From assembly GCF_009755725.1 (NCBI RefSeq), contig NZ_CP046619.1, positions 310,001-374,000 of the forward strand: 64,000 bases of DNA, given 5' to 3'. This DNA comes from Diaminobutyricimonas sp. LJ205. GTDB taxonomy: Bacteria > Actinomycetota > Actinomycetes > Actinomycetales > Microbacteriaceae. Made by a program: the position numbers and the translations under genes. The notes below the pieces were generated by a model, which did not search any database, was not told the origin of the DNA, and was given only the letters and a program-made list of their open reading frames with translations. Positions 25,061-35,521 of this stretch are shown piece by piece; the first letter of the stretch is position 1; each line of letters begins with the position of its first letter.

Positions 25061-25126
25061 CAGCGCGCGGTCAGCGGCCGGTCAGCGGGCTGCCAGCGCG
25101 CTAACAGCGCGCCGTCAGCGCGCGGG
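25061..25126. repeat. Six-copy 11-bp tandem repeat
   Basis: CAGCG recurs at 25061, 25072, 25083, 25094, 25105 and 25116, exactly every 11 bp. Unit consensus is CAGCGCGCNGT with one to four changes per copy. It lies between two minus-strand genes, 85 bases upstream of the PRC-barrel gene start. An 11-bp period puts each unit on about the same face of the helix. Confidence 0.85.
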
Positions 25127-25129
25127 GAA

Positions 25130-25159
25130 GTGAGCACCCGCGCGCTGAAGCGCGCTCAC
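25130..25159 (-). terminator. Hairpin overlapping the stop of the membrane-protein gene
   Basis: GTGAGC (25130-25135) pairs with GCTCAC (25154-25159) and encloses GCGCGCT/AGCGCGC. It covers the stop codon of the gene at 25156-25800 and may end its transcript. No T-tract. Confidence 0.5.
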
Positions 25160-25800
25160 GCCGGATACGCGGCGCGGTCGACCTTCCGGTGGAAACGCGT
25201 CCCCATGAACCCGCCGAGGATCGCTCCGCCGAGCGCGGCGAGTGCCACGATGATCGCGGTCACGATTCCGCCGACGGTCAGATCTCCCTCGTTGAGCGGG
25301 ATGCGCGGGAACACATTCACATTCGCGAACAGGTCGTACTGAGTCCCGGCGATGAGCCCGATCAGGGCGACAATGATCGCGATCACCAGAGCCCACAGCC
25401 ACACGGCGATTCCTTGGCGCACGCCGTTGAACCTGGCCATCCGGCCGGCGACGTAGCCGCCGCAGTAATACGCGACGAACATCACGAGGATGATCAGGAT
25501 GCCGCCGACGATGCCAACTGTCTGTACTTCGCCCTCAGTGGCTTCCTCCACGTCGACGCCGGTGGCCAGCCCGAGGGCCGTCCCGGCGGCAGCCAGCAGG
25601 GCCGTCAATAGCACGGCCATGCCCACCGCGGCGAGCCAGCCGAAGAATGCCGATCCGATCTTGATGCCGCCGTACTCTTCCCTTTCCCGGGCAACAGCTG
25701 CGTCGTGTACTGCGCGGGTGTCCCCGCGAGCTACCGAGTCGCGATCGTCCCCGGGCACGGATGCCCCGGTCGAACGATTTCGATCATCATTGATACTCAT
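25156..25800 (-). CDS. Four-helix membrane protein, function unknown
   Basis: A 214-residue protein with a charged, Asp/Arg-rich cytoplasmic N-terminus (about 1-55) and four transmembrane segments at about 62-85, 100-125, 137-160 and 170-195; the last is rich in Gly and Ala (ALAALGGAILGGFMG). No catalytic motif is visible. ATG 25798-25800 has GGAGAA upstream; a longer open frame lacks support. Lying next to the PRC-barrel stress protein on the same strand, it may belong to the same envelope or stress response, but this is inference. Confidence 0.7.
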   Translation of the reverse strand: MSINDDRNRSTGASVPGDDRDSVARGDTRAVHDAAVAREREEYGGIKIGSAFFGWLAAVGMAVLLTALLAAAGTALGLATGVDVEEATEGEVQTVGIVGGILIILVMFVAYYCGGYVAGRMARFNGVRQGIAVWLWALVIAIIVALIGLIAGTQYDLFANVNVFPRIPLNEGDLTVGGIVTAIIVALAALGGAILGGFMGTRFHRKVDRAAYPA

Positions 25801-25906
25801 CTGTTCTTCTCCGTTCGCACGGTCTTGAGGAACCTCCATTAACCCCCGCGGTACGAAGGTTGCCAACCCCGCCGCCGTGCGCGCGTAATGCCCAGCGACG
25901 CTGAAT

Positions 25907-25912
25907 TAGAAT
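25907..25912 (+). promoter_or_regulatory. -10 element of the lysC-asd operon
   Basis: TAGAAT, 32 bases before the lysC start. The leader of about 25 bases contains a GGGGCG/GCCCCC pair but is too short for a lysine riboswitch. Confidence 0.5.
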
Positions 25913-25944
25913 GGGGCGTCGCCCCCCAGTAACCAGGAGAACCC

Positions 25945-28280
<2,336 letters not shown>

Positions 28281-28286
28281 TTCGCA

Positions 28287-28370
28287 GAACTACCGGAGTT
28301 TTACTGCCGGAACACGAACTGCCGGAGATTTTCTCCGGCAGTTCTGTGTTTCTCCGGTAGTTCTCCGGCG
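28287..28370. repeat. Cluster of GAACTRCCGGAG repeats; includes the lysC-asd terminator
   Basis: Two direct copies, GAACTACCGGAG (28287-28298) and GAACTGCCGGAG (28316-28327), are followed by two inverted copies, CTCCGGCAGTTC (28333-28344) and CTCCGGTAGTTC (28352-28363). The inner pair forms a 13-bp perfect hairpin with a TTT loop (28316-28344), the outer pair a nested stem. A partial fifth unit ends at 28370. The same unit recurs at 29375-29452 on the other side of the next gene. Confidence 0.85.
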
Positions 28371-28388
28371 TTTACGGCGAGTCAGCCC

Positions 28389-29273
28389 TCACGCGCCGCG
28401 GGCAAGTTCCCCGTCACGGAGCGCCGCACGAATCGTTTGAAGTGTGGTCGCCCAGTCTTTGACGACATCGTGATAGCCGAATCGGAGGACGACGTACCCT
28501 TCTCGCACGAGCCGGTTGGTACGCATGCGATCAGCCTGCGGGTCATGCCACTTGTCGCCGTCGAGTTCGATCACGAGCCATCCGCCCAAGACGATGTCTA
28601 CTCGATCCGGCCCGATCTGGACTTGCTGAGCTAACCGGTATCCGAGATCTTCGAGTCGCATCCTGGCCAGGGTTTCCAAGCCGGAGCCGTCCAACCAGGT
28701 GAATCGGTTGCGCAGGTGCTGCAGTCGCGAGGGGAGCCGTTCGAACACGAGCATCGCCGAGTGCCGGGTGAGCAGCTTCTTGTGCACAGCGCTCGAGATC
28801 GCCGCGACCACCTGCTCGGCGGATTCAGTCAGGCAGAAGCGGAACAACGCGTCGGTAATCGATACGCGCCACGCGGGTTCGTCGGGTCGGAGCCGGCTGA
28901 ATTGCGCCCAGTGCAGAACTACACCACTCGGGCTCTCGAAGTGCTTCAGGAGCGCAAACGCCCCGAGCATGGTGGTTGGTCTGTACTGCCGCTGCTTGGC
29001 GTGCGGCGAAAGCTGCAAGTGGATACGCTGATCCGTGCCTGCCCAGACGTCGTAGGTGCGAAGTGCGGTTGCGGCAGTCAGACGTGCTCCGCGACACACC
29101 GCGAGGACCGCGATCTGCAAGGCGGCGGTCGTTGCGAGCCAGCCGCGGCGTGCCACAAGGAGCGATCCTCTCTGAATCGCGGCATCGATTTCGCGACGGC
29201 TGTACCCGAGTGCGAGCAGCTGAGCCCTTGGGGCCAGGTACCCGAGCGTGGAGAATGCTGGACGTTGCGGCAT
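28389..29273 (-). CDS. AbiEi-like / DUF559-type endonuclease-fold protein (paralogue 2)
   Basis: A 294-residue protein with the same layout as the gene at 20161-21027: winged-helix-like N-terminus (ALGYSRREIDAAIQRG, RRGWLA), a middle region, and a DUF559-type PD-(D/E)XK core with Glu 200, Asp 226 and ELDGDKWH at 236-243. Start placed at ATG 29271-29273, which aligns the domain with the paralogue; an ATG 17 codons upstream is possible. Codon use is less GC-biased than in the neighbours. It is bracketed by matching GAACTACCGGAG repeat clusters, which suggests it moved or was inserted as a unit. No partner gene. Confidence 0.7.
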   Translation of the reverse strand: MPQRPAFSTLGYLAPRAQLLALGYSRREIDAAIQRGSLLVARRGWLATTAALQIAVLAVCRGARLTAATALRTYDVWAGTDQRIHLQLSPHAKQRQYRPTTMLGAFALLKHFESPSGVVLHWAQFSRLRPDEPAWRVSITDALFRFCLTESAEQVVAAISSAVHKKLLTRHSAMLVFERLPSRLQHLRNRFTWLDGSGLETLARMRLEDLGYRLAQQVQIGPDRVDIVLGGWLVIELDGDKWHDPQADRMRTNRLVREGYVVLRFGYHDVVKDWATTLQTIRAALRDGELARGA

Positions 29274-29374
29274 CCGCTCATCCTCCGCGAATTCGAACTC
29301 CTCGATGCGGGAGGCAGGGCACACGGGGGAGTCCGGACAGCGGGGGCTCGTGGGGAGGACCGGATGTCGCCGCC

Positions 29375-29452
29375 GAACTACCGGAGAAACTCAGAACTAC
29401 CGGAGCAAAACTCCGTCAGTTCCGGTACATCCGGAAGAAACTCCGGTCGTTC
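29375..29452. repeat. Second cluster of GAACTACCGGAG repeats
   Basis: Direct copies GAACTACCGGAG at 29375-29386 and 29394-29405 and inverted, slightly decayed copies CTCCGTCAGTTC at 29411-29422 and CTCCGGTCGTTC at 29441-29452. The order (two direct, two inverted) is the same as in the cluster at 28287-28370. It lies upstream of the DUF559-like gene and downstream of the acyltransferase. Confidence 0.85.
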
Positions 29453-29498
29453 GGGAGGAGGGCCTTCCGTTCTGAGACGACCCGCCGGATCGCGCCGG

Positions 29499-31508
29499 TC
29501 AGCGCGCCAGCAGCTCGGTGATCTTCTCGCCGAGCGGCTCGCCCAGAGTCGCGCTGAAGGTTGCGGTCATGTGGTGCGAGTCACGGTAGACGAGGGTGTT
29601 GCCGATCACCGCGGGGCAGGACTCGTCGTCGCAGAAGTAGGGGATGAAGTCGAGGTACTTGTCCCCGGCGGCTTCCTGCTCCGCCGCGCGGATCTCCTTG
29701 TTGATCGCCTCCACCGCTGGGCGGGCACACTCGAGCGCGTCATCGAGGTTGTTCGACAGGCAGATCGCGGGCGTCGTGCCCATGTCCGGGATGTCGGAGA
29801 TCACGGCGGTGGTCGACTCCACTGGCAGCGCCTCGAGGGTGGTCTGCAGCCCGGTCTTCCAGTCCTCGACGAAGTTGTCGTCGCCGCCGACGAGGTCGGC
29901 GTGACCGTAGTTCGCGAGCAGCACCAGATCGGGCGGCGTTGCGTTCAGCCGCTCGATAACCCCATCACGCCATTCGTGGCACGAGGTGTACTCCGAGCCG
30001 TCCCGCAGCAGCTGCAGCGACACCGACGGGCAGGAACTCTTGGTGTTCGAGTCCAGACGGATCTGGCCGGCCTGGGCGAGGGTCTCCAATGCGGGGTACC
30101 ACGAAGCGGCGTGTGAGTCGCCGAACAACGCCACCACCGGAGCATCCGGGTTGTCGCCGATCTGGCAGCCACTCGGGTCGGTGGAACTGAAGTCTCCGTG
30201 ACATCCGGCCGCATAGATCGACGGATTGTCGTCCTCGGCTTCCTGCAGCGTCGGCTGCAGGTTGTCGGGCACGTACTCGGTGCCGACGACGGATGCCGCG
30301 GACCCGGCGGCGACCGTCTCGGCATCCCGACCCGAGCCGAGCTGCGTGTTCTGCGTGAGCACGAGGGTGCCTGCGGTGAGCGCGAGCACGGTGACGGAGG
30401 CCAGCCCGCCGATGGCCAACGACCGCCGAGGCTTATGCCCCGCCCAGAACTCCGCGCGGCGGGCCGGGTTCTCAACGAAGGTGTAGACGATGTGGGCGAG
30501 GGGGATCGCCACGAGCGCGAGGAGCGCCTTGTCGATCGGCAACAGCGGGTTGCCCAGGCCGACCGCCGCCTGCGGGATGACCAGCAGTGGCCAGTGCACC
30601 AGGTACAGCGAGTACGAGATCATGCCGAACCACTGCATCGGCTTCAGGCTGAGCAGGCCGTTCGGGCTGAACCGGTTGGCGCTCGTGCAGCCGATGATGA
30701 CCGCGACGGTGCCGAGCACCGGAAGCAGTGCACTCACCCCGGGGAAGACAGTTCCGGCGTCGTAGAAGACCGCGGCGCCCAGAAGTGCGGCAAGGCCCAC
30801 CCAGCCGAGCAAGGCGGCCGGGATGCCCTGCAGCCAGCGGTGCGATCCGGCCAGGACGAAGGCCAGCAGTCCGCCGATGCCGAGCTCCCAGGCGCGGGAC
30901 GGCAGCGAGAAGAACGCCCACGGCTGGCTCTGGCCCATCAGCCACAGGCAGTACACGAACGAGCCGACGACCAGCAGCGTGAGCAGGACCAGCAGGCCGG
31001 TCCGCGACTTGCGCACCAGCACGAAGCCGAGGGCAAGGATCGCCGGCCAGAACAGGTAGAACTGCTCCTCGATTCCCAGTGACCAGTAGTGCTGGAACAT
31101 CGATGGCGCGGTCTCGGCCAGGTAGTCGGTGTCTTCCATGGCGAACCACATGTTTGGCACATACAGCGCGGTCGCCATCGCGTCCCGCAGCACCGTCTGC
31201 AGTTGCAGGGGCGGCACCCAGATGAACGCCGCCGCCAGGGTGAGCACCAGGACCACAATCGAGGCCGGAAGGATGCGGCGGATGCGCTTGGCGTAGAAGT
31301 CGCCGAAGTTGATCCGTCCATCGCGCTCGAGGGAGCGGAGCAGCCCGCCGGTGATCAGAAAGCCGGAGACAACGAAGAAGATGTCCACGCCGACATAGCC
31401 GCCCGGCAGGAACGTGGCCCCTGCGTGATAGACGAGAACCAGCAGCACTGCGATTGCCCTCAGCCCTTGAATGTCCGACCTAAAGGCACTCTTGCTGCTG
31501 GTACTCAC
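29499..31508 (-). CDS. OafA/YrhL-type membrane acyltransferase with SGNH domain
   Basis: A 669-residue enzyme that transfers acyl (usually acetyl) groups to cell-surface sugars. Seen: Acyl_transf_3 domain with about eleven transmembrane helices over residues 1-375, starting RSDIQGLRAIAVLLVLVYHAG (catalytic His) and YVGVDIFFVVSGFLITGG; then an extracytoplasmic SGNH domain with VVALFGDSHAASWY and a late DSHH as Ser and Asp/His of the triad. GTG 31506-31508 has AGAGGGG upstream. No polysaccharide cluster is next to it, so the acceptor (peptidoglycan, teichoic acid or other glycan) is unknown. Confidence 0.92.
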   Translation of the reverse strand: MSTSSKSAFRSDIQGLRAIAVLLVLVYHAGATFLPGGYVGVDIFFVVSGFLITGGLLRSLERDGRINFGDFYAKRIRRILPASIVVLVLTLAAAFIWVPPLQLQTVLRDAMATALYVPNMWFAMEDTDYLAETAPSMFQHYWSLGIEEQFYLFWPAILALGFVLVRKSRTGLLVLLTLLVVGSFVYCLWLMGQSQPWAFFSLPSRAWELGIGGLLAFVLAGSHRWLQGIPAALLGWVGLAALLGAAVFYDAGTVFPGVSALLPVLGTVAVIIGCTSANRFSPNGLLSLKPMQWFGMISYSLYLVHWPLLVIPQAAVGLGNPLLPIDKALLALVAIPLAHIVYTFVENPARRAEFWAGHKPRRSLAIGGLASVTVLALTAGTLVLTQNTQLGSGRDAETVAAGSAASVVGTEYVPDNLQPTLQEAEDDNPSIYAAGCHGDFSSTDPSGCQIGDNPDAPVVALFGDSHAASWYPALETLAQAGQIRLDSNTKSSCPSVSLQLLRDGSEYTSCHEWRDGVIERLNATPPDLVLLANYGHADLVGGDDNFVEDWKTGLQTTLEALPVESTTAVISDIPDMGTTPAICLSNNLDDALECARPAVEAINKEIRAAEQEAAGDKYLDFIPYFCDDESCPAVIGNTLVYRDSHHMTATFSATLGEPLGEKITELLAR

Positions 31509-31572
31509 GATCCCCCTCTTGCTGAACCCCCCGACTCTCGCGATGGGTCAACAGCCAGAATGGCATACTTAT

Positions 31573-31592
31573 CGGCCCCTGTTTGGGGGCCG
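31573..31592. other. Hairpin in the divergent acyltransferase-mqo gap
   Basis: CGGCCCC (31573-31579) pairs with GGGGCCG (31586-31592) around a six-base loop, about 65 bases before the acyltransferase start and 100 before mqo. Could be part of the acyltransferase leader. The 185-base gap holds no gene. Confidence 0.4.
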
Positions 31593-31681
31593 ACTCCGAG
31601 GTTCACATACTGTTAACGCGAGGTATTGTCGCGCGCGGCTCGGGCGCAAGGCGGGTGTCAAAGTGGCCGTTGTGCCGCCGC

Positions 31682-31687
31682 TAAGCT
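31682..31687 (+). promoter_or_regulatory. -10 element of mqo (leaderless type)
   Basis: TAAGCT ends six bases before the mqo GTG. There is no ribosome site with usable spacing, which supports a leaderless mRNA. Confidence 0.5.
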
Positions 31688-31693
31688 GAAAGG

Positions 31694-33166
31694 GTGACTA
31701 AACCCATCGACGTAGCTCTCATCGGTGGGGGCATTATGAGTGCGACCCTCGGTGCCATGCTCAAGCAGCTGGAACCGACATGGGACATCCAGATCTTCGA
31801 ACGTCTCGGCGACGTTGCCCGCGAAAGCTCCAACCCGTGGAACAACGCCGGTACCGGTCATGCTGCCCTCTGTGAGTTGAACTACACGCCGCAGAAGCCC
31901 GACGGTTCCATCGACATCAGCAAGGCCGTCGACATCAACGAGCAGTTCCAGGTGTCGCGGCAGTTCTGGTCGTACCTCATTGACGAGGGTTTGCTGCCGG
32001 ACCCGTCGTCGTTCATCAACAACGTGCCGCACATGAGCTTCGTCTGGGGTGAGGCGAACGTCGAGTACCTGCGCAAGCGGTACGAGGCGCTCAAGGATCA
32101 CCCGCTGTTCAAGGGCATGGAGTACACCGAGGACGCCCGCGTCATCCGGCAGTGGAGCCCGCTGCTGATCCCCGGGCGCGCGAAGGCGCAGCCGATCGCG
32201 GCAACGCGCATTGACACCGGCACCGACGTGGACTTCGGCGCCCTGACCAGGCACCTGATTGAGTACCTCACCGACAATGGGGCGAGGATGCTCCGCGAGC
32301 ACCAGGTGACCGGGCTCAAGAAGACCAAGGATGGCCTCTGGCGGATCAGCACCCGCCATCTCGTCGGACGGACCCCCGCGCAGTACACCGCACGGTTCGT
32401 GTTCGTCGGCGCGGGCGGGTACGCCCTGAACCTGCTGCAGAAGTCCGGCATCCCCGAGATCAAGGGGTTCGCCGGCTTTCCAATCAGCGGCCACTTCCTG
32501 CGCACCGATGAGCCGGCTGTGGTTGCGAAGCACAACGCCAAGGTCTACGGCAAAGCCGCGGTCGGCGCCCCGCCGATGTCGGTGCCGCACCTGGACACCC
32601 GAATCGTCGACGGATCGCCGAGCCTGATGTTCGGCCCGTACGCCGGCTTCAGCCCGAAGTTCCTCAAGGCGGGCACCTACTTCGACCTGTTCGCGTCGAT
32701 CCGCTGGCACAACCTGGTGCCGATGATGCGCGTGGGCCTGACCAACCTCGATCTGGTGAAGTACCTGATCACCGAGGTGTTCGCTTCGCGGTCGAAGAAG
32801 TTCCGCGCGCTCAAGGAATTCGTGCCGAACGGCGACATGAAGGACTGGTACCAGATCACCGCAGGCCAGCGTGTTCAGGTGATCAAGAAGGATGCCGAAG
32901 GCAAGGGCGTGCTGCAGTTCGGCACCGAGGTGGTTGCCGCCGCCGACGGTTCCATCGCCGGCCTGCTCGGTGCCTCGCCGGGTGCCTCGACCGCCGTGCC
33001 GATCATGTTCCAGCTCATGGAGCGCTGCTTCCCCGAGCGGATGGTTGCCTGGCAGCCGCAGCTGAAGAAGATGGTGCCCTCGTACGGCAGCCGGTTGAGC
33101 GACGACAACGCGACGGCCACAAAGGCACTGACGCGCACCGCACAGGTTCTGCAACTCCAGGCTTGA
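31694..33166 (+). CDS. mqo: Malate:quinone oxidoreductase
   Basis: A 490-residue FAD enzyme at the inner face of the membrane that oxidises malate to oxaloacetate and passes electrons to quinone. Seen: N-terminal FAD loop VALIGGGIMSATLGAML, ERLGDVARESSNPWNNAGTGHAALCELNY (hallmark of Mqo; here cited in parts), FVFVGAGGYALNLLQKSGIPE and GFPISGHFL. Length is standard. It feeds the respiratory chain and is the usual malate-oxidising enzyme in this group. The gene stands alone, between the acyltransferase and the SOS-boxed radical SAM gene. Confidence 0.97.
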   Translation: MTKPIDVALIGGGIMSATLGAMLKQLEPTWDIQIFERLGDVARESSNPWNNAGTGHAALCELNYTPQKPDGSIDISKAVDINEQFQVSRQFWSYLIDEGLLPDPSSFINNVPHMSFVWGEANVEYLRKRYEALKDHPLFKGMEYTEDARVIRQWSPLLIPGRAKAQPIAATRIDTGTDVDFGALTRHLIEYLTDNGARMLREHQVTGLKKTKDGLWRISTRHLVGRTPAQYTARFVFVGAGGYALNLLQKSGIPEIKGFAGFPISGHFLRTDEPAVVAKHNAKVYGKAAVGAPPMSVPHLDTRIVDGSPSLMFGPYAGFSPKFLKAGTYFDLFASIRWHNLVPMMRVGLTNLDLVKYLITEVFASRSKKFRALKEFVPNGDMKDWYQITAGQRVQVIKKDAEGKGVLQFGTEVVAAADGSIAGLLGASPGASTAVPIMFQLMERCFPERMVAWQPQLKKMVPSYGSRLSDDNATATKALTRTAQVLQLQA

Positions 33167-33172
33167 CCGATG

Positions 33173-33190
33173 TTCGAACGTATGTTCGAA
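33173..33190 (+). promoter_or_regulatory. SOS box (LexA site) upstream of the radical SAM gene
   Basis: TTCGAACGTATGTTCGAA has seven-base perfect half-sites TTCGAAC and GTTCGAA around four bases. It fits the Gram-positive/actinobacterial LexA consensus CGAAC-N4-GTTCG exactly. It ends seven bases before the GTG, and the central TATGTT could be the -10, so LexA would block RNA polymerase directly. Confidence 0.85.
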
Positions 33191-33197
33191 TGGATGA

Positions 33198-34280
33198 GTG
33201 CGATGGAATGGGCAGCAGCTTGACGCGGTTCAGGATGCCGCGCTGCCTGGGCTTGCCCGGCTGAACAACCTCGTCCGAACCGTGCGCACGCCCGAGTTCG
33301 ACGGCATCACCTTCTACGAAATACTCGCGAAGACCGCGCTGAACCACGTTCCCGGGCAGAGCGCCATGCCATTCGGCTGGACCATCAACCCGTATCGGGG
33401 CTGCAGCCATGCGTGTGTCTATTGCTTCGCTCGCAACACTCACACCTATCTCGACCTCGACTCCGGACGCGACTTCGACAGCCAGCTCATCGTCAAGGTC
33501 AACGTGGCCGAGGTACTCGCCAAGGAACTCGCCAAGCCGAGCTGGGGCAGGCATCCGGTGGCTCTGGGCACCAACACAGACCCATACCAGCGTGCTGAGG
33601 GCCGCTACCGGCTGATGCCGGGAATCATCGCCGCGCTCGCGGAATCAGGGACACCCCTGTCAATCCTGACCAAGGGCTCACTGTTGCGGCGCGATCTGCC
33701 GCTGCTGGCCGAGGCCCACGAGCGCGTGCCCGTCGATCTGGCGATGTCGATCGCCGTGTTCGACGATGAGTTGCAGCAGTCGATCGAGCCCGGCACGCCG
33801 AGTGTGAAGGCGCGCCTGGCGACGGTGACTGCAGTGCGCGAGGTCGGCCTCGATTGCACGGTGTTCATGATGCCGATCCTGCCGTTCCTCACCGACACGA
33901 AGGCGCACCTCGACGAGGCGCTGAGGCGGATCAAGGCCGCCGGGGCAACCAGTGTCGTGTACAGCGCGCTGCACCTGCGACCCGGAGCGAAGGAGTGGTA
34001 CTTGCACTGGGTGGAGCAGCAGCATCCGGAGCTTTCCGCGAAGTATCGCGCCATGTATCGCACGTCGTACGCGCCGAAGGAGTACCGCACGTGGCTGGCG
34101 GCCCGGATCAAACCGCTGATTCGCGCGCACGGACTCGAGCGCGGCCGCGAGGACCCGGCGACCGGGGGAGTGCGTTCGAAAGCCCTGGGCTCGATGCGGG
34201 ATGCCGAGGGCGAGCGCTCGCTGATCGCCGAGGAGTTGCCGCCGAGCATGGCGGCGCAGGGGCAGCCCACGCTGTTCTAG
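33198..34280 (+). CDS. Rv2578c-family radical SAM protein
   Basis: A 360-residue radical SAM enzyme. Seen: cluster motif CSHACVYCFA (CX3CX2C) near residue 70, GTNTDPYQRAEG, LTKGSLLRRDLPLL and a C-terminal tail rich in Arg and Ala. The CX3CX2C pattern and YRGCSHACVYCFAR are shared with the SplB-like group, but relatives of Rv2578c have no proven reaction. GTG 33198 starts MRWNGQQL, the conserved N-terminus. The SOS box just upstream points to a role in DNA damage response; I recall that the M. tuberculosis homologue is also in the LexA regulon. Confidence 0.9.
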   Translation: MRWNGQQLDAVQDAALPGLARLNNLVRTVRTPEFDGITFYEILAKTALNHVPGQSAMPFGWTINPYRGCSHACVYCFARNTHTYLDLDSGRDFDSQLIVKVNVAEVLAKELAKPSWGRHPVALGTNTDPYQRAEGRYRLMPGIIAALAESGTPLSILTKGSLLRRDLPLLAEAHERVPVDLAMSIAVFDDELQQSIEPGTPSVKARLATVTAVREVGLDCTVFMMPILPFLTDTKAHLDEALRRIKAAGATSVVYSALHLRPGAKEWYLHWVEQQHPELSAKYRAMYRTSYAPKEYRTWLAARIKPLIRAHGLERGREDPATGGVRSKALGSMRDAEGERSLIAEELPPSMAAQGQPTLF

Positions 34281-34342
34281 TTCCTCGACCCGCCCGGTCG
34301 GCGCTGCCATAATGCAGAAACCACACCGGGGGAGGGGAGCCC

Positions 34343-35521
34343 ATGTCGCTTGGACTGCCCGCGCACCTCGCCCCAGGGACGATCAGCCGGGCGCTCGCCC
34401 GGGCGTCGCACGGGGTCGCCGCGTCGTCGCTCGCCGTCGCCGCCGTGATTGTGGCGATGCTGCAGGTGGAGAACCCCGAGTTGATCCTGCTTCCGGCGAT
34501 CCTTGCGCTGGTGCCCATCGGGATTGCGCTTGTCATGCATGAGCAGCGCCGGAGCATCTCGAGCGCCGCCGCCTATCTGCTGGTCGGAGCAGCGGCGACC
34601 TACTGGTTCGTTGTGACGCTGTCGGGTCAGTACCCGGCGATAGCCTCGACCGCTGCATTCACCATCGGTCAACTGAAAATTGCGCTGATTCTCGTCGCGC
34701 ACGGCCGCAGCGGTTGGACCCGGCTCGGGTGGTGCACCACCGGGTACGTCGCGGCTGAGCTGGCCGTGCTCATCGCGATTGCGCAGACCGGTGGCGAACT
34801 CAGGTTCGACCTGCCCACGATGGTCGTATTCTTCTGCGTCGCCGTCATGTGCGCGGTGTCAGGCTCGGTTGCCCCGCAGGTCGACCGGGCCCGTCCCGCG
34901 TTGCACCGCGCAATCCAGGACGAGGAGGTGGCGGGCGTGCGGGAACGAGAACGAACCACGGTGACCGCGCTCGTTCACGACACCATTCTGAACACCTTGA
35001 CCGCGATCGCGGCGACGCCGCCCGGTGAGCTGTCGAGTCGGCTGCAGGAACAGATTGAGAAAGACCTAGCCCAGGTCGCGGCTAGCGATCTCGCAGTCCA
35101 GACCGCCGAGCCGGGCGACCGGCGGTCGCGGCTGCTGGAGGTCCTCAACGAGTGCGCGCAACTCGGTCTCGAGATCGAGACCACTGGCGAGATCGCAGCA
35201 CTCGACCGGCTGGGCGTCGAGCCGGAGTCCGCGCTTGCGCTCGCCGTCAAGCAGTGCTTGGTCAATGTTGCGACACACGCTGGCACGACGCAGGCGCAGG
35301 TAGCGATCTACGGCGGAGAAGCGGATGTCTCCGTACTGGTCATCGATACTGGGCGCGGGTTCGGCACTGACGACGCACCCGCAGATCGGCTTGGCATGCG
35401 CATGTCCGTGCATCGTCGGGTCGCCGCTGTGGGTGGCTCCACGCGGGTGTGGTCGACGCCCGGACGCGGCACCGCGGTCCTCATGGAGGTCCCGGTGGAT
35501 GGGAGGCCTGCGGATGACTGA
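34343..35521 (+). CDS. Membrane sensor histidine kinase, DesK/NarX-like
   Basis: A 392-residue kinase. About five or six transmembrane helices fill residues 25-180. The cytoplasmic part has a dimerisation motif with the phospho-acceptor His 212 followed by Asp (ALVHDTILNTL), typical of HisKA_3-like kinases, and a GHKL ATPase domain: N-box Asn 308 and His 312, G1 box DTGRGFG at 335-341, G2 box PGRGTA at 373-378. ATG 34343 has GGAGGGGA upstream. It overlaps the next gene by eight bases and forms an operon with it and a LuxR-type response regulator. The signal is unknown. Confidence 0.88.
   Translation: MSLGLPAHLAPGTISRALARASHGVAASSLAVAAVIVAMLQVENPELILLPAILALVPIGIALVMHEQRRSISSAAAYLLVGAAATYWFVVTLSGQYPAIASTAAFTIGQLKIALILVAHGRSGWTRLGWCTTGYVAAELAVLIAIAQTGGELRFDLPTMVVFFCVAVMCAVSGSVAPQVDRARPALHRAIQDEEVAGVRERERTTVTALVHDTILNTLTAIAATPPGELSSRLQEQIEKDLAQVAASDLAVQTAEPGDRRSRLLEVLNECAQLGLEIETTGEIAALDRLGVEPESALALAVKQCLVNVATHAGTTQAQVAIYGGEADVSVLVIDTGRGFGTDDAPADRLGMRMSVHRRVAAVGGSTRVWSTPGRGTAVLMEVPVDGRPADD

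Noticed and set aside
25061-25126. CRISPR array
   Set aside because: Units are 11 bp and contiguous, with no spacers; no cas gene is present in the window.
25907-25944. Lysine riboswitch upstream of lysC
   Set aside because: The leader is only about 25-30 bases, far too short for the L box.
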